A stretch of DNA of 8,593 nucleotides from Pseudomonadota bacterium. Its GTDB lineage: Bacteria; Pseudomonadota; Alphaproteobacteria; Sphingomonadales; Sphingomonadaceae. Under the pieces are notes generated by a model. That model had not been told where the DNA came from, searched no databases, and saw only the letters and a program-made list of their open reading frames with translations. The first letter of the stretch is position 1, and every line of letters starts with the position of its first letter. Shown in pieces: positions 1-5,082 of this stretch. The position numbers and the translations under genes are program-made. The stretch is taken from NCBI GenBank assembly GCA_023424275.1, contig JAFAED010000291.1, positions 1-8,593 of the forward strand. The letters are read 5' to 3'.

Positions 1-85
1 TGCTCCGCCGCCCGCCGCAACGCCGGATCAGCCGCGACGGCCTCTGGACGCGCGCCAGACATGTCGAGCACCACGGGGCAGCGGC
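1..85. other. Window edge, coding status unresolved
   Basis: No single call is supported. On the + strand one frame is open from the window start to a TGA at 87-89 that overlaps the pnuC ATG, as expected for the tail of an upstream operon gene. Its translation is rich in Arg, Pro and His and looks like a shadow frame. On the - strand an ATG at 62-60 opens a frame running off the window edge (MSGARPEAVAADPALRAAE). It is GNN-rich and more protein-like, but it would leave only 23 bases between divergent start codons. The pnuC frame itself is also open up to the edge. Confidence 0.3.
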
Positions 86-655
86 ATGAGCTATGTCGAA
101 TGGATCGCGGCGGCGTTCGTGCTGACCAATGTCGCGCTCGTGGCGCTGCGCAGCGTGTGGAACTATCCGTTCGCGCTCGTCGCGGTGACGCTCTACGCCT
201 TCGTCTTCTTCGACGCGAAGCTGTACAGCGACATGCTGCTCCAGGGCTTTTTCTTTGCGCTCAATCTTTACGGCTGGGCCGCCTGGATGCGTGCGCGAGA
301 CGATAGCGGCATACCCGTTGGCTGGATGACCGATCGCGCACGGCGGGGCTGGGCGCTCGCAACGATCGCCGCGTGGGTCGGCTGGAGCTTTGCGATGGAC
401 CGCTATACCGACGCGATCGCGCCGTGGGTCGATGGGGCGATCGCGATGCTCAGCATCACCGCCCAATGGCTGCTCGCGCGGCGCCGCGTCGAAAGCTGGT
501 TCCTGTGGATATTGGTCGACCTGATCGCGATCCCTCTGTTCGCCTCGCGCGGCCTCTATGCGACCAGCGCGGTCTATGTCGTCCTGCTCGGCCTGTCGAT
601 CGACGGCCTGCTCCAGTGGCGGCGCGCGGCGGCGACGGGCCGGGTGGCGCTATGA
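86..655 (+). CDS. pnuC: Nicotinamide riboside transporter PnuC
   Basis: An inner-membrane carrier of 189 residues, the usual PnuC length. It moves nicotinamide riboside into the cell by facilitated diffusion, and uptake is driven by phosphorylation inside. The sequence is almost wholly hydrophobic with about seven membrane segments. Family hallmarks are WNYPFAL (25-31), the aromatic Gln/Asn segment LLQGFFFALNLYGW (51-64), AQWLLARRRVESWFLW (126-141) and the last segment GLYATSAVYVVLLGLSIDG (156-174). The start is chosen because PnuC proteins begin just before the first helix, as here; a G-rich stretch (75-78) lies seven bases upstream. The stop overlaps the next gene's start in ATGA, and that gene encodes a matching kinase, which supports the substrate. 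Transport specificity within the PnuC family (riboside versus thiamine-like substrates) is inferred from this pairing. Confidence 0.93.
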   Translation: MSYVEWIAAAFVLTNVALVALRSVWNYPFALVAVTLYAFVFFDAKLYSDMLLQGFFFALNLYGWAAWMRARDDSGIPVGWMTDRARRGWALATIAAWVGWSFAMDRYTDAIAPWVDGAIAMLSITAQWLLARRRVESWFLWILVDLIAIPLFASRGLYATSAVYVVLLGLSIDGLLQWRRAAATGRVAL

Positions 656-1170
656 CGCGGCATCTCTGCCTTCACGGCGCCGAAAGTACGGGCAAATCGA
701 CGCTCGCGCCGCGCATCGCGCTCCAACTCGGCGGGCTCGTCGTTCCCGAATATGGTCGCACCTATGCCGAGGCGAATGGCACCGATCTCGACGAGGTCGA
801 CCTGCTCGCCATCTTCGACGGGCATCGCGCCGCAACGCGCGAGGCGCTCGCGCAGCACCCCGAATGGCTGGTGTCGGATACCGATCCGCTGATGACGCAG
901 GCATGGGCCATCATGCTGCTCGGTCGCCGCCTTCCCGAAATCGACGCGTGGGGCGAGGTTGCCGACCTTTACCTCGTCCCCGCGATGGACTTGCCATGGG
1001 AGGAGGATGGCACGCGCCTGTTCGGCAGCGAGCTGGCGCGGGTGCAGTTCATGGAGGTCGCGATCGCCGAACTCGACCGGCGCAAACTCCAATGGGCGTG
1101 GGTCGAGGGCGAAGGCGATGCGCGGTTGCAAAGCGCGCTCGCAGCGATAGCGGCGGCGGATTGGCCCTGA
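652..1170 (+). CDS. NadR-like nicotinamide riboside kinase (AAA ATPase domain)
   Basis: A 172-residue P-loop protein matching the C-terminal ribosylnicotinamide kinase domain of NadR. It should phosphorylate nicotinamide riboside to NMN with ATP in the cytoplasm. Visible motifs are Walker A GAESTGKST (9-17), VPEYGRTYAE (31-40), a Walker B-like VSDTDPLMT (74-82) and the substrate-side DLPWEEDGTR (113-122), all typical of the NadR/AAA_28 family. The DNA-binding and adenylyltransferase parts of enterobacterial NadR are absent, so it should lack the NMN adenylyltransferase and repressor functions. The ATG overlaps the pnuC stop by four bases, indicating coupled translation. The frame is open further upstream, but an earlier start would overlap most of pnuC and place unrelated residues before Walker A. 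The gene ends 25 bases before a convergent gene. Confidence 0.88.
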   Translation: MTRHLCLHGAESTGKSTLAPRIALQLGGLVVPEYGRTYAEANGTDLDEVDLLAIFDGHRAATREALAQHPEWLVSDTDPLMTQAWAIMLLGRRLPEIDAWGEVADLYLVPAMDLPWEEDGTRLFGSELARVQFMEVAIAELDRRKLQWAWVEGEGDARLQSALAAIAAADWP

Positions 1171-1195
1171 GGGGATCGGGCCTGCTCCCGCGTCG

Positions 1196-2188
1196 CTAAC
1201 GGCCGCTTTCCGGCCCGAGTTCGGCCTTCAGAAAGGCCACGATCTTCGGCCAGCTGTCGATTCGCGCGGCTGCATTCCCCTCCGCCGTCCCGCCCAATTT
1301 GCTCCATTTCTTCGCCGCAGCCGCGTCGGTGAACGGCGCTCCCATCACGGCGTGGCCTGCGTCCTTATAGCGAAGGACGACGGGATCGGCCGCGCCCCCG
1401 GCCTTTGCGCGCTGGGCGATCTGGTCCGCCATCGGGCAGCTCGGCCACAGTTTCTCGTCCTCGCCGCAGACGAGGAGCAGCTTGCCCCTATATTTCTCGA
1501 CCGGAATGATCGCGGCGCGATTCCGGTCGAGTTCCTTGAGGCCGCCCTCGAACACCGCCATCAGGCCGCGATTGTCGGGCTGCCCCTTATAGGCAAGGTG
1601 CGGCACCGGCTCGCCCTTTTCGCTCCACGACGAGCTGAACGATCCGAGCATGTAATTTTCACCGCTCATCCCGTCCCAGACGACGCTGGACGGCATGCCG
1701 AGCGCGACCGCGCGGATGCCCGGATAGCGCGTCGCGACGAGCAGCCCGGCCTCGGCCCCCTTCGAATAGCCGACGATGCCGATCCGCGCCGGATCGACCC
1801 CCGGCTGCTTCTTCAGCCAGTCGAGGCCCCGGTAAAAATCTTCGAGCGGGACATTTTTGAGCTTTGTCGGCTTTCCCGGCGCGTTGTGATAGGCAAGCTG
1901 GAGGACGCTATAGCCTTCGCCCTGCAACAACAGCGCCTGCGCGCGGAGTTCGCCCGCAAGGCCGCCTTCGGAGCCGCCGAGCAGAAGGATCGCCGGATGC
2001 GGACCAGCGCCACGCGAGGGAAAATAATTGGCAAGGATGCCGTCTGCGGCGATGCGTCGCCCTTCGGGACCGGGCTGGACGATCTTTGCCGGTGCCGGTG
2101 GTTGCGCCAGCATATAGGCAAAGCCACCCGCGCCAATGATCGCCATCGCGCCGACCGCACCCAACACAATCTTCCACCGTCGCCTCAT
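1196..2188 (-). CDS. Membrane-anchored alpha/beta hydrolase, acyl-CoA thioester hydrolase (BAAT_C) type
   Basis: A 330-residue protein with an N-terminal signal-anchor (KIVLGAVGAMAIIGAGGFAYML, about 6-27, after MRRRW), so the catalytic domain is probably periplasmic or tethered outside the membrane. The hydrolase domain shows a full triad: nucleophile Ser142 in GYSKG (140-144), an acid in CGEDEKLWPS (241-250, likely Asp244) and His279 in GHAVMG (278-283). LLGGSEGG (69-76) is the usual oxyanion-side glycine motif. This layout fits the C-terminal domain of bile-acid-CoA:amino-acid N-acyltransferase/acyl-CoA thioesterases; the N-terminal domain of the long family members is missing. The substrate is unknown, and acyl-CoA would be odd outside the cytoplasm, so a general esterase is possible. 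The start is supported by GGAGGGG (plus-strand 2193-2199) four bases before the ATG. Confidence 0.8.
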   Translation of the reverse strand: MRRRWKIVLGAVGAMAIIGAGGFAYMLAQPPAPAKIVQPGPEGRRIAADGILANYFPSRGAGPHPAILLLGGSEGGLAGELRAQALLLQGEGYSVLQLAYHNAPGKPTKLKNVPLEDFYRGLDWLKKQPGVDPARIGIVGYSKGAEAGLLVATRYPGIRAVALGMPSSVVWDGMSGENYMLGSFSSSWSEKGEPVPHLAYKGQPDNRGLMAVFEGGLKELDRNRAAIIPVEKYRGKLLLVCGEDEKLWPSCPMADQIAQRAKAGGAADPVVLRYKDAGHAVMGAPFTDAAAAKKWSKLGGTAEGNAAARIDSWPKIVAFLKAELGPESGR

Positions 2189-2207
2189 GACGCCCCTCCA
2201 TCCTGCT

Positions 2208-2237
2208 GTATTATTTAGATACTACCGCAAGGGTCAG
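2208..2237 (-). promoter_or_regulatory. Possible promoter for the BAAT_C hydrolase
   Basis: On the - strand CTGACC (2237-2232) and TAATAC (2213-2208), 18 bases apart, resemble -35 and -10 elements in an AT-rich patch unusual for this window. Transcription would start near 2201, leaving a leader of about 12 bases that carries the GGAGGGG ribosome-binding site. Both boxes have several mismatches to the sigma-70 consensus. The call rests mostly on position and local AT content. Confidence 0.3.
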
Positions 2238-2254
2238 GGCACAAGGGGCGGGCG

Positions 2255-2534
2255 TCAGCCCTCGCCGGCGATCCGGCGGCGCGCGTCTTCGCGATAGAGC
2301 GTCCAGTCGGCAGGGCATTTGTCCACCGCTTTCGGCAGGCCCTGCATGCCTTCGGTCACCCAGAAATCGTTGAAGATCGAGCAATAGCAGGCGCGAACCT
2401 GGAGCTTCCACCGCTCCTTGTTAAACCGTTGCCAAACCTCTTCGGATGCAGGCGTGCGCGGAAAGCTGACAAATTCGATCGCTTCGCCGGGCCGCACGGC
2501 GATCCCGGTCGAGGGCGAGGTGGAAAAGCGCAGG
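2255..2534 (-). pseudogene. Downstream remainder of the interrupted membrane-protein gene
   Basis: After the TAA at 2539-2537 the same reading frame stays open for 93 codons to a TGA at 2257-2255. It reads naturally as a continuation: a probable beta-rich stretch (SLRFSTSPSTGIAVRPGEA), then PRTPASEEVWQRFNKERWK, a Cys pair ACYCSIF and KCPADWTLYRED near the end. No ATG starts it. The only candidate start before the conserved-looking part is a GTG at 2497-2495, without a Shine-Dalgarno sequence. The simplest reading is that one gene of 227 codons (2938 to 2255) has been split by a nonsense codon. Alternatives are a sequencing error, stop-codon readthrough or reinitiation at the GTG. The protein family was not recognised. 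Confidence 0.6.
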
Positions 2535-2536
2535 CT

Positions 2537-2938
2537 TTACGCTGCGTTTTGCGTGCAGCATGTCCGGATCAAGTCGAGCGGCGTGGTGATCGGCTTGCCC
2601 TCATAGCGGATTTCGACGGGACCGAGGATCGCAGGCCCGACGCCATTGTTCGTGAGCGTCAGCGCAATATCCTGATTGCCTTCCTCGTCGCCGTTGCTGG
2701 TGCCGAAGGTGACAAAGGGCATGACGCCGCCGGTCTGCATCTTCTGCGTCGCGTCGGCCTGGACAAAGGCGAACCAGGCGAGCGCGAGCGAGGCGATCAG
2801 CGCCGGGAGCCCGATCAGGAAATGTGCGATGGTAATCAGCGGCAGGTAGCCGAGGAGCCGGGCTCCGACCACGGCGGGGGATGGGTCAGGGGACGGTGCG
2901 CCTTCGGGCGCGGCGTCGCGGTTCGGCGTTTCGGTCAT
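2537..2938 (-). CDS. Uncharacterised membrane protein, ended early by in-frame TAA
   Basis: The open frame encodes 133 residues. A Pro/Glu-rich hydrophilic head (1-21) is followed by a long hydrophobic stretch (about 28-60) that could be one or two membrane helices, then a probable extracytoplasmic segment with GGVMPFVTFGTSN (70-82) and a beta-like IALTLTNNGVGPAILGPVEI (91-110). It ends shortly after RTCC (125-128). The start is well supported: AAAGGAAG lies just upstream of the ATG. The TAA at 2539-2537 falls in the middle of an apparent domain and the frame continues beyond it, so the native protein was probably 226-227 residues. No function is assigned. The gene lies upstream of the BAAT_C hydrolase on the same strand and is divergent from the PPIase. 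Confidence 0.6.
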   Translation of the reverse strand: MTETPNRDAAPEGAPSPDPSPAVVGARLLGYLPLITIAHFLIGLPALIASLALAWFAFVQADATQKMQTGGVMPFVTFGTSNGDEEGNQDIALTLTNNGVGPAILGPVEIRYEGKPITTPLDLIRTCCTQNAA

Positions 2939-3041
2939 CGGCTTCCTTTATCTTCCGGTCCCGACCCTAACGGGGCGCCGCGCATTTTCCAATGCGGCCG
3001 TCTTCCTGAAGGGGGTTCCCGGCACGCGGCTTCGGTTGAAT

Positions 3042-3058
3042 CGGGGTCGCCAGCCCCG
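3042..3058. repeat. Short GC-rich inverted repeat in a divergent intergenic region
   Basis: CGGGG (3042-3046) and CCCCG (3054-3058) form a perfect five-base stem with a seven-base loop in the 144-base region between the divergent membrane-protein gene (start 2938) and the PPIase (start 3083). It begins 41 bases before the PPIase start. It could be a protein-binding site or a hairpin, but a five-base GC stem arises easily by chance in DNA of this composition. No convincing -10/-35 pair was found in this intergenic region. Confidence 0.25.
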
Positions 3059-3082
3059 CCCTTTGTTGTTTATGTATCGGCG

Positions 3083-3787
3083 ATGCTGACGATCTTCTCC
3101 GCGCTCGCCCCCGTGCTCGCCTTTGCCGCCCAGGCTGTGACCGTTCCGCCGCAAGCCACGCAGTTGCCGCCGCCGGTCCCGCCCGTACCCGCGCCCGTCG
3201 CGCCGGTGGTGGAGGCCGATACGCGGCCCCATGTCGCGCTCGTCACCGACCTTGGGACGATCGTCGTGCGCATCGAGGACAAGCGCGCGCCGATCACCAG
3301 CGCCAATTTCCTCCGCTATGTCGATACGAAGCGGATGGATGGGTTCAAATTCTACCGCTCGACCAAAAGCTGGGGGCCGGCAAACCAGCTGGTGCAGGCG
3401 GGCAATCGCGGCGACGCGCGCAAGAATTTCCCGCCGATCGCGCACGAGCCGACCAAGACAACCGGCCTCACCAATTGCAAGGGTGCGCTGTCGATGGCGC
3501 GGCTCAACCCCGGCGATGCGACGACCGACTTCTTCCTGCTCTTGTCGGACATCAAGGGGTTCGACAGCGACGCGCCGGGCGGCGACGGCGTGGGCTTTGC
3601 GGTGTTCGGGGAAATCGTCGCGGGTGCCGACATCGCCGAGGCGATCTTCAACGCGCCGATTTCGCCGACGGCGGGCGAAGGTGTGATGGTCGGCCAGATG
3701 ATCGAACCGCAGGTGACGATCAAGACCGCGCGGCGCGTCCCGGCACCCGCCGGTGCACCGAAGGGATGCGTGGTGAAGGGGAGCTAA
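3083..3787 (+). CDS. Exported cyclophilin-type peptidyl-prolyl cis-trans isomerase
   Basis: A 234-residue protein. Residues 1-18 (MLTIFSALAPVLAFAAQA) look like a Sec signal peptide with cleavage near AQA, so it should act in the periplasm, catalysing cis-trans isomerisation of prolyl bonds in envelope proteins. A Pro-rich linker (22-42) precedes the cyclophilin domain (about 50-217): LVTDLGTIVVRI (53-64), ITSANFLRYVD (71-81), FKFYRS with the catalytic-type Arg92 (88-93), QAGNRGD in place of the usual QGGD motif (105-111), GALSMAR (134-140) and DATTDFFLLLSD (145-156). The Arg and the TxxFF core are kept, so activity is plausible. The frame is open far upstream, but that part is antisense to other genes. 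The ATG at 3083 gives the signal peptide; no clear ribosome-binding site precedes it. A TAA at 3785 separates it from the nuclease cassette, which lies in the same frame. Confidence 0.88.
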   Translation: MLTIFSALAPVLAFAAQAVTVPPQATQLPPPVPPVPAPVAPVVEADTRPHVALVTDLGTIVVRIEDKRAPITSANFLRYVDTKRMDGFKFYRSTKSWGPANQLVQAGNRGDARKNFPPIAHEPTKTTGLTNCKGALSMARLNPGDATTDFFLLLSDIKGFDSDAPGGDGVGFAVFGEIVAGADIAEAIFNAPISPTAGEGVMVGQMIEPQVTIKTARRVPAPAGAPKGCVVKGS

Positions 3788-3804
3788 GATGGTGACCCTT
3801 TTCC

Positions 3805-3835
3805 CGTCACCCCCGCGAAGGCGGGGGTCCCGCTT
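3805..3835 (+). repeat. Left copy of 31-bp palindromic (REP-like) repeat
   Basis: It starts CGTCACCCCCGCG and ends GGTCCCGCTT. Inside it ACCCCCGC (3809-3816) and GCGGGGGT (3821-3828) form a perfect eight-base stem with loop GAAG. Its reverse complement recurs at 4142-4172 with 29 of 31 bases matching. Just outside, GGTGAC (3791-3796) pairs with GTCACC (3806-3811) across nine bases, perhaps a remnant of another copy facing it. Palindromes of this style are known as dispersed intergenic repeats in alphaproteobacteria (from memory). Confidence 0.85.
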
Positions 3836-3847
3836 GTCCCGCTGCGC

Positions 3848-4141
3848 GTGAGCAAGGGCGGTCACGTCTACATAATGGCTGACCGCTACCGCGGTACGAT
3901 CTATATCGGCGTAACTGCGCATCTTTCCGCCCGGATAATGCAACATCGAACTGGCGGCGGGTCGGACTTCTGCAAGCGGTACGGCCTCGATCGACTCGTC
4001 TATGCCGAACCCCACCAGGACATCCGCGATGCCATCGCCCGCGAAAAGGCGATGAAAAAATGGAACCGCGAATGGAAGGTCCGGCTGATCGAGGAACAGA
4101 ATTCCGATTGGCTCGATTTGTTCAATACCCTCAATGCATGA
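3848..4141 (+). CDS. Small GIY-YIG endonuclease family protein
   Basis: A 97-residue single-domain protein of the stand-alone GIY-YIG (UvrC N-terminal-like) family, which cuts DNA with one catalytic metal ion. The motif appears as VYI (7-9) and YIG (19-21). Conserved Arg29 and His33 follow in LSARIMQHR, and the metal-binding Glu67 lies in IAREKAMKKW (63-72), so the active site looks complete. The C-terminal SDWLDLF is typical of this small subfamily. The start is the GTG at 3848; there is no in-frame ATG before the motif, and the first internal ATG (3872) would remove VYI. No Shine-Dalgarno is seen. The bases upstream are the palindromic repeat, and the frame is open back through the repeat to the PPIase stop. 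The biological role of these small proteins is not established; target and partner are unknown. Confidence 0.85.
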   Translation: MSKGGHVYIMADRYRGTIYIGVTAHLSARIMQHRTGGGSDFCKRYGLDRLVYAEPHQDIRDAIAREKAMKKWNREWKVRLIEEQNSDWLDLFNTLNA

Positions 4142-4172
4142 AAGCGGGACCCCCGCCTCCGCGAGGGTGACG
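4142..4172 (-). repeat. Right, inverted copy of the 31-bp palindromic repeat
   Basis: The reverse complement matches 3805-3835 at 29 of 31 bases. It begins directly after the nuclease stop codon (TGA 4139-4141). One of the two changes converts a stem C-G pair into a T-G wobble when read in the CGTCACC... direction (C-A on the other strand), so the hairpin stays foldable on only one strand. The second change is in the loop. No T-run follows, so it does not look like an intrinsic terminator. Confidence 0.85.
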
Positions 4173-4187
4173 AAGGGATAAAAGACC

Positions 4188-4207
4188 GCGATCGGTTGCG
4201 ATCATTT
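4188..4207 (+). repeat. Tandem 10-bp direct repeat upstream of bamD
   Basis: GCGATCGGTT (4188-4197) is followed at once by GCGATCATTT (4198-4207), 8 of 10 bases equal, with a period close to one helical turn. It sits just before the putative bamD -35 box, where a regulator could bind on one DNA face. The size is small enough for chance, so an operator role is only a suggestion. Confidence 0.3.
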
Positions 4208-4210
4208 ATT

Positions 4211-4238
4211 TTGCGTTCATCTGCGCTGTGGCTATACC
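4211..4238 (+). promoter_or_regulatory. Possible bamD promoter
   Basis: TTGCGT (4211-4216) and TATACC (4233-4238), 16 bases apart, lie in the most AT-rich part of the region upstream of bamD. Transcription from it would begin at or within a few bases of the bamD ATG at 4245, making the message leaderless or nearly so. This agrees with the absence of a Shine-Dalgarno sequence there. It is a position-based call with partial consensus matches. Confidence 0.35.
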
Positions 4239-4244
4239 GCGCGC

Positions 4245-5036
4245 ATGACTCAATCTGCCTCCTCGCGCGCGACCGTGCGCTTGCTCGCCGCCGCACTGAT
4301 GATCACGCCCTTGGCTGCCTGTGCCGGAGGCGGCGGGGTCAAGAAGGATACGCGCTACGTCGCGCGCGACGTCAACACGCTGTATCGTGCGGCGCAGGAC
4401 CGGCTCGACCGCAAGCAATATGGCCTTGCCGCGGCGCTGTTCGACGAGGTGGAGCGCCAGCATCCCTATTCGCCCTGGGCCCGCCGCGCGCAGCTGATGA
4501 GCTCGTTCAGCTATTATATGGACCGCGAATATACCCCGGCGATCGAGGCGGCGCAGCGCTTCCTCGCGATCCACCCGGGCAACAAGGATGCGCCCTACGC
4601 TTATTATCTGATCGGCCTCAGCTATTATGAGCAGATCAGCGACGTCACCCGCGACCAGAAGATTACCCAGCAAGCGTCGAACGCGCTGGGCGAAGTGATC
4701 CGCCGCTATCCCGACAGCCGCTATGCGGCCGACGCGCGGCTCAAGGTCGATCTGGTGCAGGACCATCTGGCGGGCAAGGAAATGGAAATCGGCCGCTTCT
4801 ATCAGCGCAGCTCGAACTGGCTGGCGGCATCGATCCGTTTTCGCGAAGTCATCGACAAATATCAGACGACCAGCCACGCGCCCGAGGCGCTCTATCGCCT
4901 GACCGAATGCTATCTGTCGCTTGGTATCCCCGCCGAAGCGAAGAAATCGGCGGCCGTGCTCGGCGCCAACTATCCGGGCAATGAATGGTATCAGCGCGCG
5001 TACAAGCTGATGCAGCGGCACGCGCCCAGCGCCTGA
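4245..5036 (+). CDS. bamD: Outer membrane protein assembly factor BamD (lipoprotein)
   Basis: A 263-residue lipoprotein of the BAM complex, which inserts beta-barrel proteins into the outer membrane; BamD is the essential accessory lipoprotein and faces the periplasm. The signal peptide (ATVRLLAAALMITPLAAC) ends in a lipobox LAAC with the lipidated Cys26. After it comes a series of TPR-like helical pairs: TLYRAAQDRLDRKQYGLAAA (45-64), YSPWARRAQLMSSFSYYMDR (75-94), PYAYYLIGLSYYEQI (117-131), ALGEVIRRYPDSRYAADARL (147-166) and APEALYRLTECYLSLG (212-227). Length and repeat layout match the family. It is the first gene of the + strand train, 46 bases before recN. In related genomes lpxC commonly lies upstream (from memory); here the nuclease cassette and PPIase do. 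No ribosome-binding site precedes the ATG. Confidence 0.93.
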   Translation: MTQSASSRATVRLLAAALMITPLAACAGGGGVKKDTRYVARDVNTLYRAAQDRLDRKQYGLAAALFDEVERQHPYSPWARRAQLMSSFSYYMDREYTPAIEAAQRFLAIHPGNKDAPYAYYLIGLSYYEQISDVTRDQKITQQASNALGEVIRRYPDSRYAADARLKVDLVQDHLAGKEMEIGRFYQRSSNWLAASIRFREVIDKYQTTSHAPEALYRLTECYLSLGIPAEAKKSAAVLGANYPGNEWYQRAYKLMQRHAPSA

Positions 5037-5050
5037 TCGTTCGCGCGTAG

Positions 5051-5065
5051 ATTCTGCCTTTGTTC
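5051..5065 (+). promoter_or_regulatory. Possible LexA (SOS) box upstream of recN
   Basis: ATTC-N7-GTTC matches the alphaproteobacterial LexA consensus GTTC-N7-GTTC at seven of eight positions. It lies in the bamD-recN gap, 17 bases before the recN start. recN is a classic SOS gene in many bacteria, which makes the site meaningful. No clear -35/-10 pair was identified around it, so direct LexA control is inferred. Confidence 0.4.
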
Positions 5066-5082
5066 TGCGGTAAGGGCAGGGC

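Larger units (their letters stand above)
3805..4172 (+). mobile_element. Candidate GIY-YIG / inverted-palindrome cassette
   Basis: A 368-bp unit: left palindromic repeat, 12 bases, GIY-YIG nuclease gene, and the right repeat inverted and starting at the base after the stop codon. The ends are matched inverted repeats, like a minimal transposable unit with its own nuclease. It lies between a PPIase gene and bamD, both complete, so it occupies an intergenic site. No target-site duplication is visible. Mobility is an inference; the repeats could instead be ordinary dispersed elements that landed beside the gene. Confidence 0.4.

Noticed and set aside
373..651. Upstream extension of the NadR-like kinase frame
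   Set aside because: It overlaps pnuC out of frame. The ATG at 652 gives the normal domain start and a four-base overlap.
1172..1190. Possible terminator between the convergent kinase and hydrolase genes
   Set aside because: Only a four-base stem (GGGA/TCCC or CGGG/CCCG) and no T-run.
1352..2218. 288-codon + strand frame
   Set aside because: Antisense to the BAAT_C hydrolase, which has a complete catalytic triad and a good ribosome-binding site.
3006..3027. Possible degenerate third copy of the 31-bp palindromic repeat
   Set aside because: Only a short gapped resemblance (GAAGG...GGTTCCCGGC) and no stem; chance is likely in GC-rich DNA.
2429..3082. Long upstream extension of the PPIase frame
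   Set aside because: It would be antisense to the membrane-protein gene and would bury the signal peptide in the middle of the protein.
3805..3835. Left palindrome as intrinsic terminator of the PPIase gene
   Set aside because: The hairpin is strong but followed by GTCCCGCTTG, not a T-run; it is better described as a repeat.
2948..4015. 355-codon - strand frame covering the PPIase and nuclease start
   Set aside because: Antisense to two genes with clear family motifs; low-complexity Arg-rich translation.
5039..5053. Second LexA-like site GTTC-N7-GATT
   Set aside because: The second half differs from GTTC at two of four positions, so it is weaker than the adjacent ATTC-N7-GTTC.
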